Shown: positions 8,681 through 17,400 of the stretch, piece after piece | How the letters are laid out: each line of letters opens with the position of its first letter | How positions within the stretch are numbered: the stretch's first letter is position 1 | NCBI GenBank assembly: GCA_017645275.1 | Contig: JAGCPH010000054.1 | Coordinates: forward strand, 1-44,248 | DNA from: Bacteroidales bacterium | GTDB taxonomy: Bacteria; Bacteroidota; Bacteroidia; Bacteroidales; F082 | Direction of reading: 5' to 3' | DNA length: 44,248 nucleotides | Program-made: the position numbers and the translations under genes | The notes under the pieces: generated by a model | What the model saw: the letters and a program-made list of their open reading frames with translations, nothing else | What the model was told of the DNA's origin: nothing | The model's database searches: none

Positions 8681-8688
8681 CAAAAATA
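8681..8688 (-). promoter_or_regulatory. -7 promoter element for the YihY gene
   Basis: TATTTTTG on the minus strand (consensus TAnnTTTG), 18 nt upstream of the chosen ATG. It decides the start, since the alternative TTG start would lie within the element. Confidence 0.55.
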
Positions 8689-8700
8689 TAAAAAATACAA

Positions 8701-8723
8701 TTCCACTTCGGTCGAAATGACAT
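8701..8723. repeat. Dispersed repeat, short copy (GTCGAAATGACAT core)
   Basis: This segment ends in CGGTCGAAATGACAT. Its 13-base core GTCGAAATGACAT recurs at 9216-9228 in the next intergenic gap, in the same orientation, so the two copies bracket rseC. I recall similar segments as dispersed intergenic repeats in Bacteroidales genomes, but could not check this. Confidence 0.6.
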
Positions 8724-8731
8724 TTTTTTAC

Positions 8732-8739
8732 TATTTTTG
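8732..8739 (+). promoter_or_regulatory. -7 promoter element for rseC
   Basis: TATTTTTG, matching TAnnTTTG, 17 nt upstream of the rseC ATG. No convincing -33 element was seen. Confidence 0.55.
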
Positions 8740-8756
8740 CATAAAATTATTTTTGT

Positions 8757-9164
8757 ATGGAAGAACATGTTTCACATCCTGGTGTGGTGGTCGGAATTGG
8801 AGAGCAAGACCTTGAAATAGAGATACTTAGCGCGAGCTCATGTGGCTCATGCGGAATAAAGTCGGCATGTGGCATGTCGGAGATGAAAGAAAAGCGCATC
8901 ACCGTGCCGAGGCCGCAAGACAATGAATTCATTGTAGGTCAGCCGGTTAGCATCATCATGAGTGCCAAGCAAGGCAATAAGGCAGCGCTCCTCGCCTACT
9001 TCATCCCGACATTGATAATCATTGTGTTAACTGTGGTTTTGAGTAATCTGATCAAAGAATGGCTGGCGGCGCTTGTCGGAATCGGGGCGCTGGCGGTTTA
9101 TTATGTGATACTGTATTTTTTCAGAGACAAGTTGAGAGACAAGTTTAAGTACGAAGTCAAATAA
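8757..9164 (+). CDS. rseC: RseC/MucC-family membrane protein
   Basis: A 135-aa protein with the RseC/MucC layout. An N-terminal cytosolic part has the cysteine cluster SSCGSCGIKSACGM (Cys29, Cys32, Cys38) and is followed by two membrane segments (about residues 75-98 and 99-118). In Escherichia coli RseC belongs to the SoxR-reducing system together with the Rnf-like Rsx complex. In anaerobes rseC genes commonly sit immediately upstream of rnf. Here it lies 180 nt before rnfB on the same strand, which supports a role with Rnf, perhaps in assembly or Fe-S handling. A second promoter in the gap suggests rseC can be expressed separately from rnf. Confidence 0.9.
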   Translation: MEEHVSHPGVVVGIGEQDLEIEILSASSCGSCGIKSACGMSEMKEKRITVPRPQDNEFIVGQPVSIIMSAKQGNKAALLAYFIPTLIIIVLTVVLSNLIKEWLAALVGIGALAVYYVILYFFRDKLRDKFKYEVK

Positions 9165-9180
9165 GTTTTTGTTTTTAGAG

Positions 9181-9229
9181 GATTTCTCCATTTCGCTCCA
9201 TTTCATTACGCTTCAGTCGAAATGACATA
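9181..9229. repeat. Dispersed intergenic repeat with inverted ends
   Basis: This segment carries a 7-bp inverted repeat, CATTTCG (9189-9195) and CGAAATG (9218-9224), around a 22-base loop, and it shares the core GTCGAAATGACAT with 8711-8723. It fills much of the rseC-rnfB gap and could act as a weak hairpin or a REP-like element. The rest of the gap (9230-9299) shows nothing beyond T-rich sequence. Confidence 0.6.
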
Positions 9230-9299
9230 ACGACGATTGTCACCTCTTTTTTTTGCAAGCTATTTATTTATAACGAGTTACATTTTTTGCAAAAATTCC

Positions 9300-9330
9300 T
9301 TGTTTAATTAATATAAAATTAGTAATTTTG
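9300..9330 (+). promoter_or_regulatory. Promoter of the rnf operon
   Basis: A -33-like TTGTTTA at 9300-9306 and a -7 TAATTTTG at 9323-9330 match the Bacteroidota pattern TTTG-N19-21-TAnnTTTG closely. Transcription would start a few bases further on, giving a very short leader before rnfB. This is the last convincing promoter seen before the nqrF terminator. Confidence 0.7.
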
Positions 9331-9356
9331 CAACCGCTAAAAATATGTTTTGTTTT

Positions 9357-10247
9357 ATGAGTAACATTTTACTATGGTCCCTAGTGATTCTGGGAGTTTT
9401 AGGAGGAGTGGCGGCGGTGATTCTGTTCTTCGTCGCGAAGAAATTCAAGGTTGAAGAGAACCCGCTCATCGACGAGGTGGAATCGGTGCTTGCCGGTGCC
9501 AACTGCGGTGGCTGTGGCTTCGCAGGATGCCGTAACTTTGCCGAGGCATGTGTCAAGGCCGCTGCTGAGAAGCAGAGTCTCGCTGGTTTGAACTGCCCGA
9601 GCTCCGACATGTCTAAAGTAGCCGGATTACTAGGACTTACCGCTACCGTGGCAGAGCCTATGATTGCAGTGGTTCGCTGCAACGGTACTTGTGAGAACGC
9701 ACCGTCGAAGGTGCATTATGAAGGAGCCGACATCTGCGGCTTCGCCAACACTTTGTATGCTGGCGAGAACGGATGTCCTAACGGCTGTCTCGGCTTGGGC
9801 GACTGCGTGAAGAAATGCCAGTTCAACGCCCTCCACATCAACAAAGAGACTGGTCTTCCTGAGGTCGACGAAGACAAATGCGTGGGCTGCGGCGCGTGCG
9901 CCAAGGCTTGTCCGCGCGGTGTCATCGAGATTCGCGCCAAGGGCAAGAACAACCGTCGCGTGTATGTGGCGTGCAACAACGTGGAGAAAGGCGCCATCGC
10001 CATGAAGAACTGCAAGGTGAGCTGCATCGGCTGCCAGAAGTGCTTCAAGACTTGTCCTTTCGAGGCCATCGAGATGCGCGGTAACCTCGCCTACATCGAC
10101 TTCACGAAGTGCAAGCAATGCCGCAAATGCGTTGAGGCTTGCCCACGCGGAAGCATACATGAGGTCAACTTCCCGCCAAGGAAACCGAAAGTCGAAGCTC
10201 CTTCAGAAGAAAAAATTGTTGAACAACCAAACGAAAGTAAAGAATAG
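9357..10247 (+). CDS. rnfB: Rnf ion-translocating oxidoreductase, iron-sulfur subunit B
   Basis: A 296-aa RnfB. It has one N-terminal membrane segment (about 5-27), then the four-Cys [4Fe-4S] domain (GANCGGCGFAGC, Cys50/53/58, and Cys80), then several ferredoxin-type clusters including CVGCGACAKACP, CIGCQKCFKTCP and CKQCRKCVEACP. RnfB takes electrons from ferredoxin and passes them into the membrane complex that couples ferredoxin:NAD+ electron transfer to Na+ or H+ movement. The ATG at 9357 places the methionine directly before the membrane segment; the ATG at 9345 is a possible alternative. A Lys/Glu-rich tail follows the last cluster. It is the first gene of rnfBCDGEA. Confidence 0.95.
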   Translation: MSNILLWSLVILGVLGGVAAVILFFVAKKFKVEENPLIDEVESVLAGANCGGCGFAGCRNFAEACVKAAAEKQSLAGLNCPSSDMSKVAGLLGLTATVAEPMIAVVRCNGTCENAPSKVHYEGADICGFANTLYAGENGCPNGCLGLGDCVKKCQFNALHINKETGLPEVDEDKCVGCGACAKACPRGVIEIRAKGKNNRRVYVACNNVEKGAIAMKNCKVSCIGCQKCFKTCPFEAIEMRGNLAYIDFTKCKQCRKCVEACPRGSIHEVNFPPRKPKVEAPSEEKIVEQPNESKE

Positions 10248-10249
10248 GT

Positions 10250-11599
10250 ATGAATCCAATTAAGACATTTCCAAAAGGTGGCGTTCATCCGGAAGAAAAC
10301 AAGCTTTCGTCGGACCAACCCATCATCACATTTGAGATACCGAAACAGGTGATCATCCCGCTCGGACAGTGCTTAGGAGCACCGGCAGAGCCTATCGTCG
10401 CTAAGGGCGACAAGGTGAAGGTTGGACAGCTTATCGCCACGGCGAAAGGCTTCATCAGCGCCAACGTGCACTCGTCAGTGAGCGGCACCGTCAACAAGAT
10501 CGACGAGGTGATGGACCACACAGGCTACCGTAAGCCTGCCATCTTCATCGACGTGGAAGGCGACGAATGGCTCGAAGGCATCGACACAAGCGACACCTTA
10601 GTAAAAGATATAACGCTATCAAGCGAAGAGATAGTGGAACGCATCAAACAGCACGGCATCGTGGGTCTCGGCGGCGCCACATTCCCGACATACGTGAAGC
10701 TGATGATACCAAAGGACAAGAAAGCCGAATACGTCATCATCAACGCAGCGGAATGCGAGCCTTACCTCACCTGCGACAACAGACTGTTGCTTGAGAAACC
10801 ATACGAGTTCCTCGTGGGCGTGAAAGTCATCATGAAGGCTGTCAACGCACCGAAAGGCGTAGTCGGCATCGAGGTCAACAAGATGGACGCGGCCAAGATG
10901 CTTGACGAAATCGTCAAGAAAGACAAGTATTTCGAGGGCATTGAGATACAGCCGTTGAAGACAAAATACCCACAAGGCGGCGAGAAACAGCTCATCAAGT
11001 CGGTGACAGGCCGCGAGGTGCCGTCAGGAAAGCTGCCTATCGAGACAGGCTGCGTGGTGGTTAACGTGGCTTCAACATTCGCCATCTACGAAGCTGTTCA
11101 GAAAAACAAACCTCTGGTTTACCGTGTTGTCACAGTGACAGGCAAATCTGTTAAGAAGCCTTCGAACTTCCTGACGAGAATAGGTACTCCTGCCAACATG
11201 CTCATCGAGGCAGCTGGCGGACTCCCGGAAGATACAGCGAACCTCATCAACGGCGGCCCTATGATGGGTAAGTCGGTGAGTGTCACCACCTTCCCTACCA
11301 TCAAGGGAACGTCAGGAATCCTGATGCTCAACGAGAAAGACGCTCAGCCACGTACGGTCAGCAACTGCATCCGTTGCGGCAAGTGCATGCAGGCCTGCCC
11401 GATGGGACTGGAGCCGTATCTCCTGAACCGTCTCGCACGTCAGAACAACTTCGAGGAGACAGAGAAACACAATATCATGGACTGCATCGAATGCGGCTCA
11501 TGCGAGTTCACATGCCCTGCCAACATCCCGTTGGCCGACTACATCCGTTACGGCAAGACGAAGACAGGACAATTAATACGTTCACGTAATCAGAAATAG
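10250..11599 (+). CDS. rnfC: Rnf complex subunit C (NADH-binding, Fe-S)
   Basis: A 449-aa RnfC, 2 nt after rnfB. It has an N-terminal barrel-sandwich domain, a central Complex1_51K-like nucleotide/flavin region (GIVGLGGATFPTYVK, then INAAECEPYLTCD near residue 165) and an SLBB segment. Two C-terminal [4Fe-4S] motifs follow: CIRCGKCMQACP from residue 373 and CIECGSCEFTCP from residue 412. RnfC is the peripheral subunit where NAD+ is reduced (or NADH oxidised) on the cytoplasmic face. It is homologous to NqrA, which is encoded about 13 kb downstream in this window. All cysteines expected for two clusters are present. Confidence 0.96.
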   Translation: MNPIKTFPKGGVHPEENKLSSDQPIITFEIPKQVIIPLGQCLGAPAEPIVAKGDKVKVGQLIATAKGFISANVHSSVSGTVNKIDEVMDHTGYRKPAIFIDVEGDEWLEGIDTSDTLVKDITLSSEEIVERIKQHGIVGLGGATFPTYVKLMIPKDKKAEYVIINAAECEPYLTCDNRLLLEKPYEFLVGVKVIMKAVNAPKGVVGIEVNKMDAAKMLDEIVKKDKYFEGIEIQPLKTKYPQGGEKQLIKSVTGREVPSGKLPIETGCVVVNVASTFAIYEAVQKNKPLVYRVVTVTGKSVKKPSNFLTRIGTPANMLIEAAGGLPEDTANLINGGPMMGKSVSVTTFPTIKGTSGILMLNEKDAQPRTVSNCIRCGKCMQACPMGLEPYLLNRLARQNNFEETEKHNIMDCIECGSCEFTCPANIPLADYIRYGKTKTGQLIRSRNQK

Positions 11600-11601
11600 C
11601 T

Positions 11602-12585
11602 ATGAATCAGTTGACAATATCAGGTTCTCCGCATGTTCACGGAGAGTTAAGCGTAAAGAAAATAATGTATTCAGTGATAATCGCACTGATACCTGCTCTG
11701 CTTGTTGCCGTTTATTATTTCGGCTGGTATGCGCTGCGTCTGACCATCGTCTCGGTGGCTGCCTGCGTGCTGACCGAATGGCTCATCCAGAAATATCTCA
11801 TCAAAGGCCCATTGACCATCAACGACGGCTCGGCCGCCCTGACAGGTCTTCTGTTGGCCTTCAACGTGCCTGCAAACCTTCCGATTTGGATGGTCATCGT
11901 GGGTAGTGTGGTTTCTATAGGCATTGCAAAGATGTCGTTCGGCGGCTTGGGCAAGAACCCGTTCAACCCGGCATTGGTGGGTCGTGTGTTCATGCTCATC
12001 TCCTTCCCTGTCGCGATGACGACATGGCCGAAGGCACAGCCGATCTTCGATGCTGGCTTCTTCGCCGACGCAGTGACAGGTCCTACACCATTGAGCCTTT
12101 TGAAGGAATCAGGTGTCGGAACACTAGCAAAATCAGGCGACATGGAGTTTTTGGACATGGTGCTCGGCAACCGTGGCGGTGCTTTCGGTGAGGTCTGCGC
12201 TATAGCATTGCTCATCGGAGCCATCTACCTCATCTGCAAGAAGATAATCGACATCTGGACACCGTTGAGCATCCTTCTCACTGTGTTCATTATGACAGGC
12301 ATCTGCTACCTCGTTGACCCGACACAGTACATCGCCCCTTGGTACCACCTTGTTTATGGAGGTCTCATCCTCGGCGCCTTCTTCATGGCAACCGATATGG
12401 TGACATCACCTATGACAACGGGCGGCAAAATCGTTTTCGGTATCGGCATCGGTGCCATCACAGTCATCATCCGTCTGTGGGGCCAGTATCCTGAGGGTGT
12501 TTCATTCGCAATCCTTATCATGAACGCCGTCGTGCCGCTTATCAACAAGGCATTCAAACCGAAACGTTTCGGTGTTGTTAAATAA
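11602..12585 (+). CDS. rnfD: Rnf complex membrane subunit D (FMN-binding)
   Basis: A 327-aa integral membrane protein with about ten hydrophobic segments. It carries the NqrB/RnfD covalent-flavin site as TGPTPLS, with the expected FMN-accepting threonine at residue 162. Other landmarks are INDGSAALTGLLLAFNVP, KNPFNPALVGR and the conserved GAFFMATDMVTSPMT near the C-terminus. It starts 2 nt after rnfC. It forms part of the ion path with RnfA, RnfE and RnfG. Confidence 0.95.
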   Translation: MNQLTISGSPHVHGELSVKKIMYSVIIALIPALLVAVYYFGWYALRLTIVSVAACVLTEWLIQKYLIKGPLTINDGSAALTGLLLAFNVPANLPIWMVIVGSVVSIGIAKMSFGGLGKNPFNPALVGRVFMLISFPVAMTTWPKAQPIFDAGFFADAVTGPTPLSLLKESGVGTLAKSGDMEFLDMVLGNRGGAFGEVCAIALLIGAIYLICKKIIDIWTPLSILLTVFIMTGICYLVDPTQYIAPWYHLVYGGLILGAFFMATDMVTSPMTTGGKIVFGIGIGAITVIIRLWGQYPEGVSFAILIMNAVVPLINKAFKPKRFGVVK

Positions 12586-12611
12586 TTGTTGAATCTTAAA
12601 TTTTGAAAATT

Positions 12612-13199
12612 ATGGCAAAGAAAGAATCAACATTAAAGAATATGCTCATCGCCCTGATGGTTATCACCATAGTGTCGGGCGGAGTACTCGGTTTTATCTA
12701 CGGCTTGACGAAACCTGCCATCGACCAGGTTGAGGCCAACAAGAACAAAGCGGCTATCGAAGAGGTTTTGAAAACCGACGTCGCTATTGCACATATCGAG
12801 ACTCAAGTCATTGAAGACTTGACCTACAACTTAGCCTTTGGCGCTGACAATCAATTCATTGGAGCAGCTATAAAGACTTATTCGAAGAACGGATTCGGCG
12901 GCAGAATCGACTTGATGGTCGGCATGCTTGCCAACGGTAATATTAATAAGGTGTCGGTTTTGTCACAGGCAGAGACACCTGGTCTGGGTGCCAACATGGT
13001 CAATGAGAAGTTCAAAGGCCAGTTCGACGGTAAGAATCCTGCCGATTTCAAGCTCAAGGTGAAGAAAGACGGCGGCGATGTCGATGCCATCACAGCAGCT
13101 ACTATCAGTTCGAGAGCTTTTTCAGAGGCCGTCGACTTGGCAGTGAGAGGCTTCGAGGCCAACAAAGACCAATTCATGAAAGGAGGAAACAATGAGTAA
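12612..13199 (+). CDS. rnfG: Rnf complex subunit G (covalent FMN, periplasmic)
   Basis: A 195-aa RnfG with one N-terminal membrane helix (about 10-33) and a periplasmic FMN_bind domain. The flavinylation motif reads DAITAATISS, with the FMN-accepting threonine at residue 164; it is a serviceable D-x-h-T-x-A-T variant. The ATG at 12612 is preferred to a TTG three codons upstream. It contains the conserved ETPGLGANM loop. The rnfE start lies inside its last codons. Confidence 0.94.
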   Translation: MAKKESTLKNMLIALMVITIVSGGVLGFIYGLTKPAIDQVEANKNKAAIEEVLKTDVAIAHIETQVIEDLTYNLAFGADNQFIGAAIKTYSKNGFGGRIDLMVGMLANGNINKVSVLSQAETPGLGANMVNEKFKGQFDGKNPADFKLKVKKDGGDVDAITAATISSRAFSEAVDLAVRGFEANKDQFMKGGNNE

Positions 13200-13782
13200 C
13201 TGGAAAACTTTCACCAAAGGACTTATCAAGGAGAACCCTATCCTCGTCCTTTTGTTAGGATGCTGTCCTACCCTCGCCACCACGACGAGCGCCATCAACG
13301 GCATGTCGATGGGACTTGCGACAACATTCGTTTTGATAATGTCGAACTTAGTAATCTCATTACTGAAGAACTTCATTCCTGACAAGGTGCGTATCCCATG
13401 CTTCATCGTGGTCATCGCCTCGTTTGTGACTGTGGTTCAGCTTGTTATGCAGGCATACGTGCCAGATATCTACGAGACATTAGGCTTGTTTATCCCTCTT
13501 ATCGTTGTGAACTGCATCGTGTTGGGACGTGCAGAGGCCTTCGCTTCGAAGAACCCAGTATGGCCTTCAATCCTCGACGGTGCCGGCATGGGCTTGGGCT
13601 TCACCTTCGCCTTGACGGTTCTCGGTTCTATCCGTGAGATCCTTGGCAGCGGCAGCATCTTCAACTACCGTTTCCTTGCTGACGACGCACAGACCATCTT
13701 AATCTTCGTGCTCGCCCCTGGAGCTTTCATCGCCTTGGGATATCTCATCGCAATAGTCAACAGATTAAAGAAAACTAAATAA
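13192..13782 (+). CDS. rnfE: Rnf complex membrane subunit E
   Basis: A 196-aa protein with six membrane segments, overlapping rnfG by 8 nt and preceded by a strong AGGAGG ribosome-binding site inside rnfG. Hallmarks are GCCPTLATTTSAINGMSMG, the inverted-topology NCIVLGRAEAFA motif and GSIREILGSGSIF. RnfE and RnfA form the pseudo-symmetric core with the intramembrane [2Fe-2S] cluster; the cysteines in GCC (first membrane segment) and NC fit this. It is a paralogue of NqrD downstream. Confidence 0.95.
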   Translation: MSNWKTFTKGLIKENPILVLLLGCCPTLATTTSAINGMSMGLATTFVLIMSNLVISLLKNFIPDKVRIPCFIVVIASFVTVVQLVMQAYVPDIYETLGLFIPLIVVNCIVLGRAEAFASKNPVWPSILDGAGMGLGFTFALTVLGSIREILGSGSIFNYRFLADDAQTILIFVLAPGAFIALGYLIAIVNRLKKTK

Positions 13783-13791
13783 TAAAGTGCC

Positions 13792-14376
13792 ATGAAAATC
13801 ATCATCATTCTTATTTCGACAATACTTGTCAACAACGTCATTTTGGCGCAGTTCCTCGGAATATGCCCATTTTTAGGCACTTCCAAGAAGACATCCACCG
13901 CTGTCGGTATGGGTGCGGCCGTCATCTTCGTGCTCGTGCTCGCCACATTGGTGACATACCTATTGAACAAATACGTCCTCGTAACGCTCAACCTGCAGTT
14001 TTTGCAGACTATAGCGTTCATCCTCGTCATCGCCGCGTTGGTTCAGATGGTGGAGATTATCTTAAAGAAGATAAGCCCGTCGTTGTACACTGCTCTCGGC
14101 GTGTTCTTACCATTGATCACTACTAACTGCTGCGTTCTCGGCGTCTCATTGAAGGTCGTCGGCGAAGGCTTCATCTACGGCAACAACGTGGGCGAGGCAG
14201 TCATCTACGCAGCCGGTATCGCCATCGGTTTCGCTTTGGCATTGATAATCTTCTCGGGCATCCGCGAGCACATCGACCTCATGGAGGCTCCAGAAGGCAC
14301 CAAAGGAACACCTATCGCATTGATTACAGCAGGCATCCTCGCCATGGCATTCATGGGATTCGGAGGTCTAGTATAG
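13792..14376 (+). CDS. rnfA: Rnf complex membrane subunit A
   Basis: A 194-aa protein with six membrane segments and the RnfA signatures NNVILAQFLGICPFLG near the start and TTNCCVLGVSL in the middle. These hold the cysteines that, with those of RnfE, bind the membrane-embedded [2Fe-2S] cluster in this family. It is the last rnf gene, and its stop is 26 nt before the first C25 protease. No terminator hairpin is visible in that gap, so read-through into the protease is likely. It is a paralogue of NqrE. Confidence 0.95.
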   Translation: MKIIIILISTILVNNVILAQFLGICPFLGTSKKTSTAVGMGAAVIFVLVLATLVTYLLNKYVLVTLNLQFLQTIAFILVIAALVQMVEIILKKISPSLYTALGVFLPLITTNCCVLGVSLKVVGEGFIYGNNVGEAVIYAAGIAIGFALALIIFSGIREHIDLMEAPEGTKGTPIALITAGILAMAFMGFGGLV

Positions 14377-14402
14377 AGTATAAACCTTTAAAATTATATC
14401 AA

Positions 14403-17400
14403 ATGAAAAAATCAAACTTACGTAGATTGCTCATCGTCGGTTTGTTGGCATTAATGGCCAATGTGACGATGGCACAGACCTACACCTATCCTGTTCAGGA
14501 AAAACAGGGCTTCTCGGTAAACCAGAAGACCCGTGACGGGATGCGTATCAACTATGAGCTTGGCAGTTTCACTCTCAGCCAGCTCAACTACCGCGGAGAA
14601 GAGATGTCGGAGATTGAGATCCAAGGCATCGTTCTTCCAAACACAGAAGGCTGTCCTAACCTGCCTACAGAGAGCCGTTTGATGGCTATTCCGCAAGGCT
14701 CAACAGCCACTTTGAATGTGGTTCATGTCGACCGTCAGGTCATCAAAAACGTAAACATTGCTCCTGCCCTTCGCATCCAGAACGAGAACGAAGAGCCGGA
14801 GATGGACTATAAGAAGGACATGAAGGTGTATAACAACAACGCCTACTATCCTGAGAATCCATTTGAGGTCAGCAGCTCGTACATCCGTGGTGTCGACGCC
14901 GTAACAGTGTCAATCACCCCATTCCAGTACAACCCTGTGACTAAAGAACTCGTGGTTTTCACTAATGTCGAGCTTTCATTGAGCTACGAAGGCGGTAACG
15001 GCCATTTCGGCGAAGACCGTCTGCGTTCACCTTACTGGGATCCTATCCTCGCTGCCGAGTTGATGAACTACGACCAGCTTCCTGTCATCGATTATGAAGC
15101 ACGTATGCAGCAGTGGCTCCGCGACGGTGCTGACGGCGCTGAATACATCATCATCACTCCTAACAACGACGCCTGGGCATCATACGCCGAACAGCTGAAA
15201 GAGTTCCGTATGAAACAAGGTATCATCACAGAGGTCTACCGTATCGATGAGATGCCAGCTACCACCACAGCCCAGATGAAGACATGGTTCCACGATGCAT
15301 ACGACAACTGGGAGATCGCTCCTGTAGCCGTGTGTCTGTTTGGCGACCATAACACCAACATGAGCCAGGGTATTCCTGCTGAGACAACAAGTCACCCATA
15401 CAGTGGCAGCTGTATCACAGATAACTTCTATTCTGACGCAGCAGGCAATGACAACCTTCCTGATATGGTGTTCTCACGCCTCGTGGCACAGAATGAAGCA
15501 GAGCTTCCGATCTTCGTAAGCAAACAGATTGATTATGAGACACAACCGAACATGGATGCAGATTTCTATCAGAGCCCTATCACGGCTTTAGGATGGCAGA
15601 CAGAGCGTTGGTTCCAGTTGTGTTCAGAGGTCTTTGGTGGCTACATGCGCAACCACGGTTACACTCCTCAACGTATCAACTGCATTTATCAGGGAACACC
15701 AGGAAACTCATGGTCGTCAGCACAGAATACAGCACAAGTTGTAAGCTATTTCGGACCAAATGGTCAGAATTACATCCCTGCCACTCCATCAGAGATGGGA
15801 GGTTGGACTGGCGGTTCACCACAACAAGTCGTTGACGCTGTCAATGCAGGTACTTTCTGGGTACAGCACCGCGATCACGGTCTCGATGAAGGCTGGGGTG
15901 AGCCTGCAGTGCGTAACAACCATGTCGACCAGATGAACAACGTGGGCAAGCTTCCATTCGTCATGTCAATCAACTGCGAGACTGGTATGTTCAACTACAC
16001 TGGATCTAACGGCAACTGCTTCACAGAGAAATGGATGCGCCGCACATACAACGGTCAGAACGCCGGCGCTGTCGGTGTCCTCTCTCCTACTGAAGTGTCA
16101 TATTCATTCGTCAACGACGCATTTGTATGGGGTGTTTATGACCTCTTTGATGGCGACTTCATGCCAACATACGGTCCATTCCAGCCTGCAGCTCCGATGA
16201 CTGGCAACTGGATGCCTGCTTTCGGTAACGTGGCGGGAAAATACTTCCTTGCTCAGAGCTCATGGCCATACAATGTTGACAGCAAAAACATCACCTACAC
16301 CATGTTCACCGCTCACTGCGACGCTTTCTTGAGAATCTTCACCCAAGTGCCTCAGACCATGCCAGTGAATCATATGGATGTGCAGCTCGCAGGTCTCGAC
16401 CAGTTTCAGATCACTGCTCCTGAGGGTGCTGAAATAGCTTTGACAAAAGGCGAAGGCGCTAACTTGGAGATCGTGGCAGTGGCACAGGCCACAGGCAGCG
16501 CACAGAACATAACGATAGTGCCACAAGTCCCTCCTACAGTGCTGCACCTCACCGTGACAGGTCAGAACTACCTCCGCTATGAGGCTGACATCGAGGTGAT
16601 CCCAGCCAGCGGACCATACATCATCATCAACGAATATGAGCTCAGCAACGCAGCTACACAGATCAACTTCGGTGAAGATGCCGGCTTTGACATCCAACTC
16701 AAGAATGTGGGTAACTCACTGGCTTCAGCAGGAACAGCAACACTCACTACAGATTCAGAATATGTGACTATCACAAACGGCACATTCAACTTCTCATCAA
16801 TAGCTTCAAATGCTACAGAAACAATCAACAACGCATTTGCATTCACAGTGTCGGATGCAGTACTGAACAGAACAAACATTGAGTTTGTTGTAACTATAAC
16901 AAGTGGTTCTGACAGCTACGAGAGCCATATCACTGTGAAGGCTTACGCTCCTATTTTTGAGATTGGCAACGTTTCTATCACCGAAATCAATGGTAATGGT
17001 AACGGTCGTCTCGACCCAGGTGAGACAGTCACACTCTCATTCCCTGTCAAGAACAAAGGTAATGCTGACTCATGGGCAACCGATGCAACCCTTGTCATCA
17101 ACAACTCGTTCATGCAGCTCACAAGCGAACCGACAGTGACAATGAACACCATTGCAGCTGATGCTACTACCAATGTGGAATACACAATCTATGTGGGTGC
17201 CGCTCCATCAGGATTTGCCGCAAATTACACATTGAACGTAGAATCAGGCGTATACACCGACACAAGAGACTTCATATCGAAGATTGGTCTCAATGTTGAA
17301 GACTTCGAATCAGGAGAACTCGATCCGTCAATGTGGGCAAATCACGCAGCATATCCATGGACATTCTGCACCGATGAGCCTTACGAAGGTAATTACTGTC

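Noticed and set aside
9630-10160. 176-codon open frame antisense to rnfB
   Set aside because: It arises from the GC-rich third codon positions of rnfB; its product is low-complexity Ala/Val/Leu with no recognisable domain.
12603-12611. TTG start three codons upstream for rnfG
   Set aside because: The ATG at 12612 is stronger and family N-termini begin just before the membrane helix.
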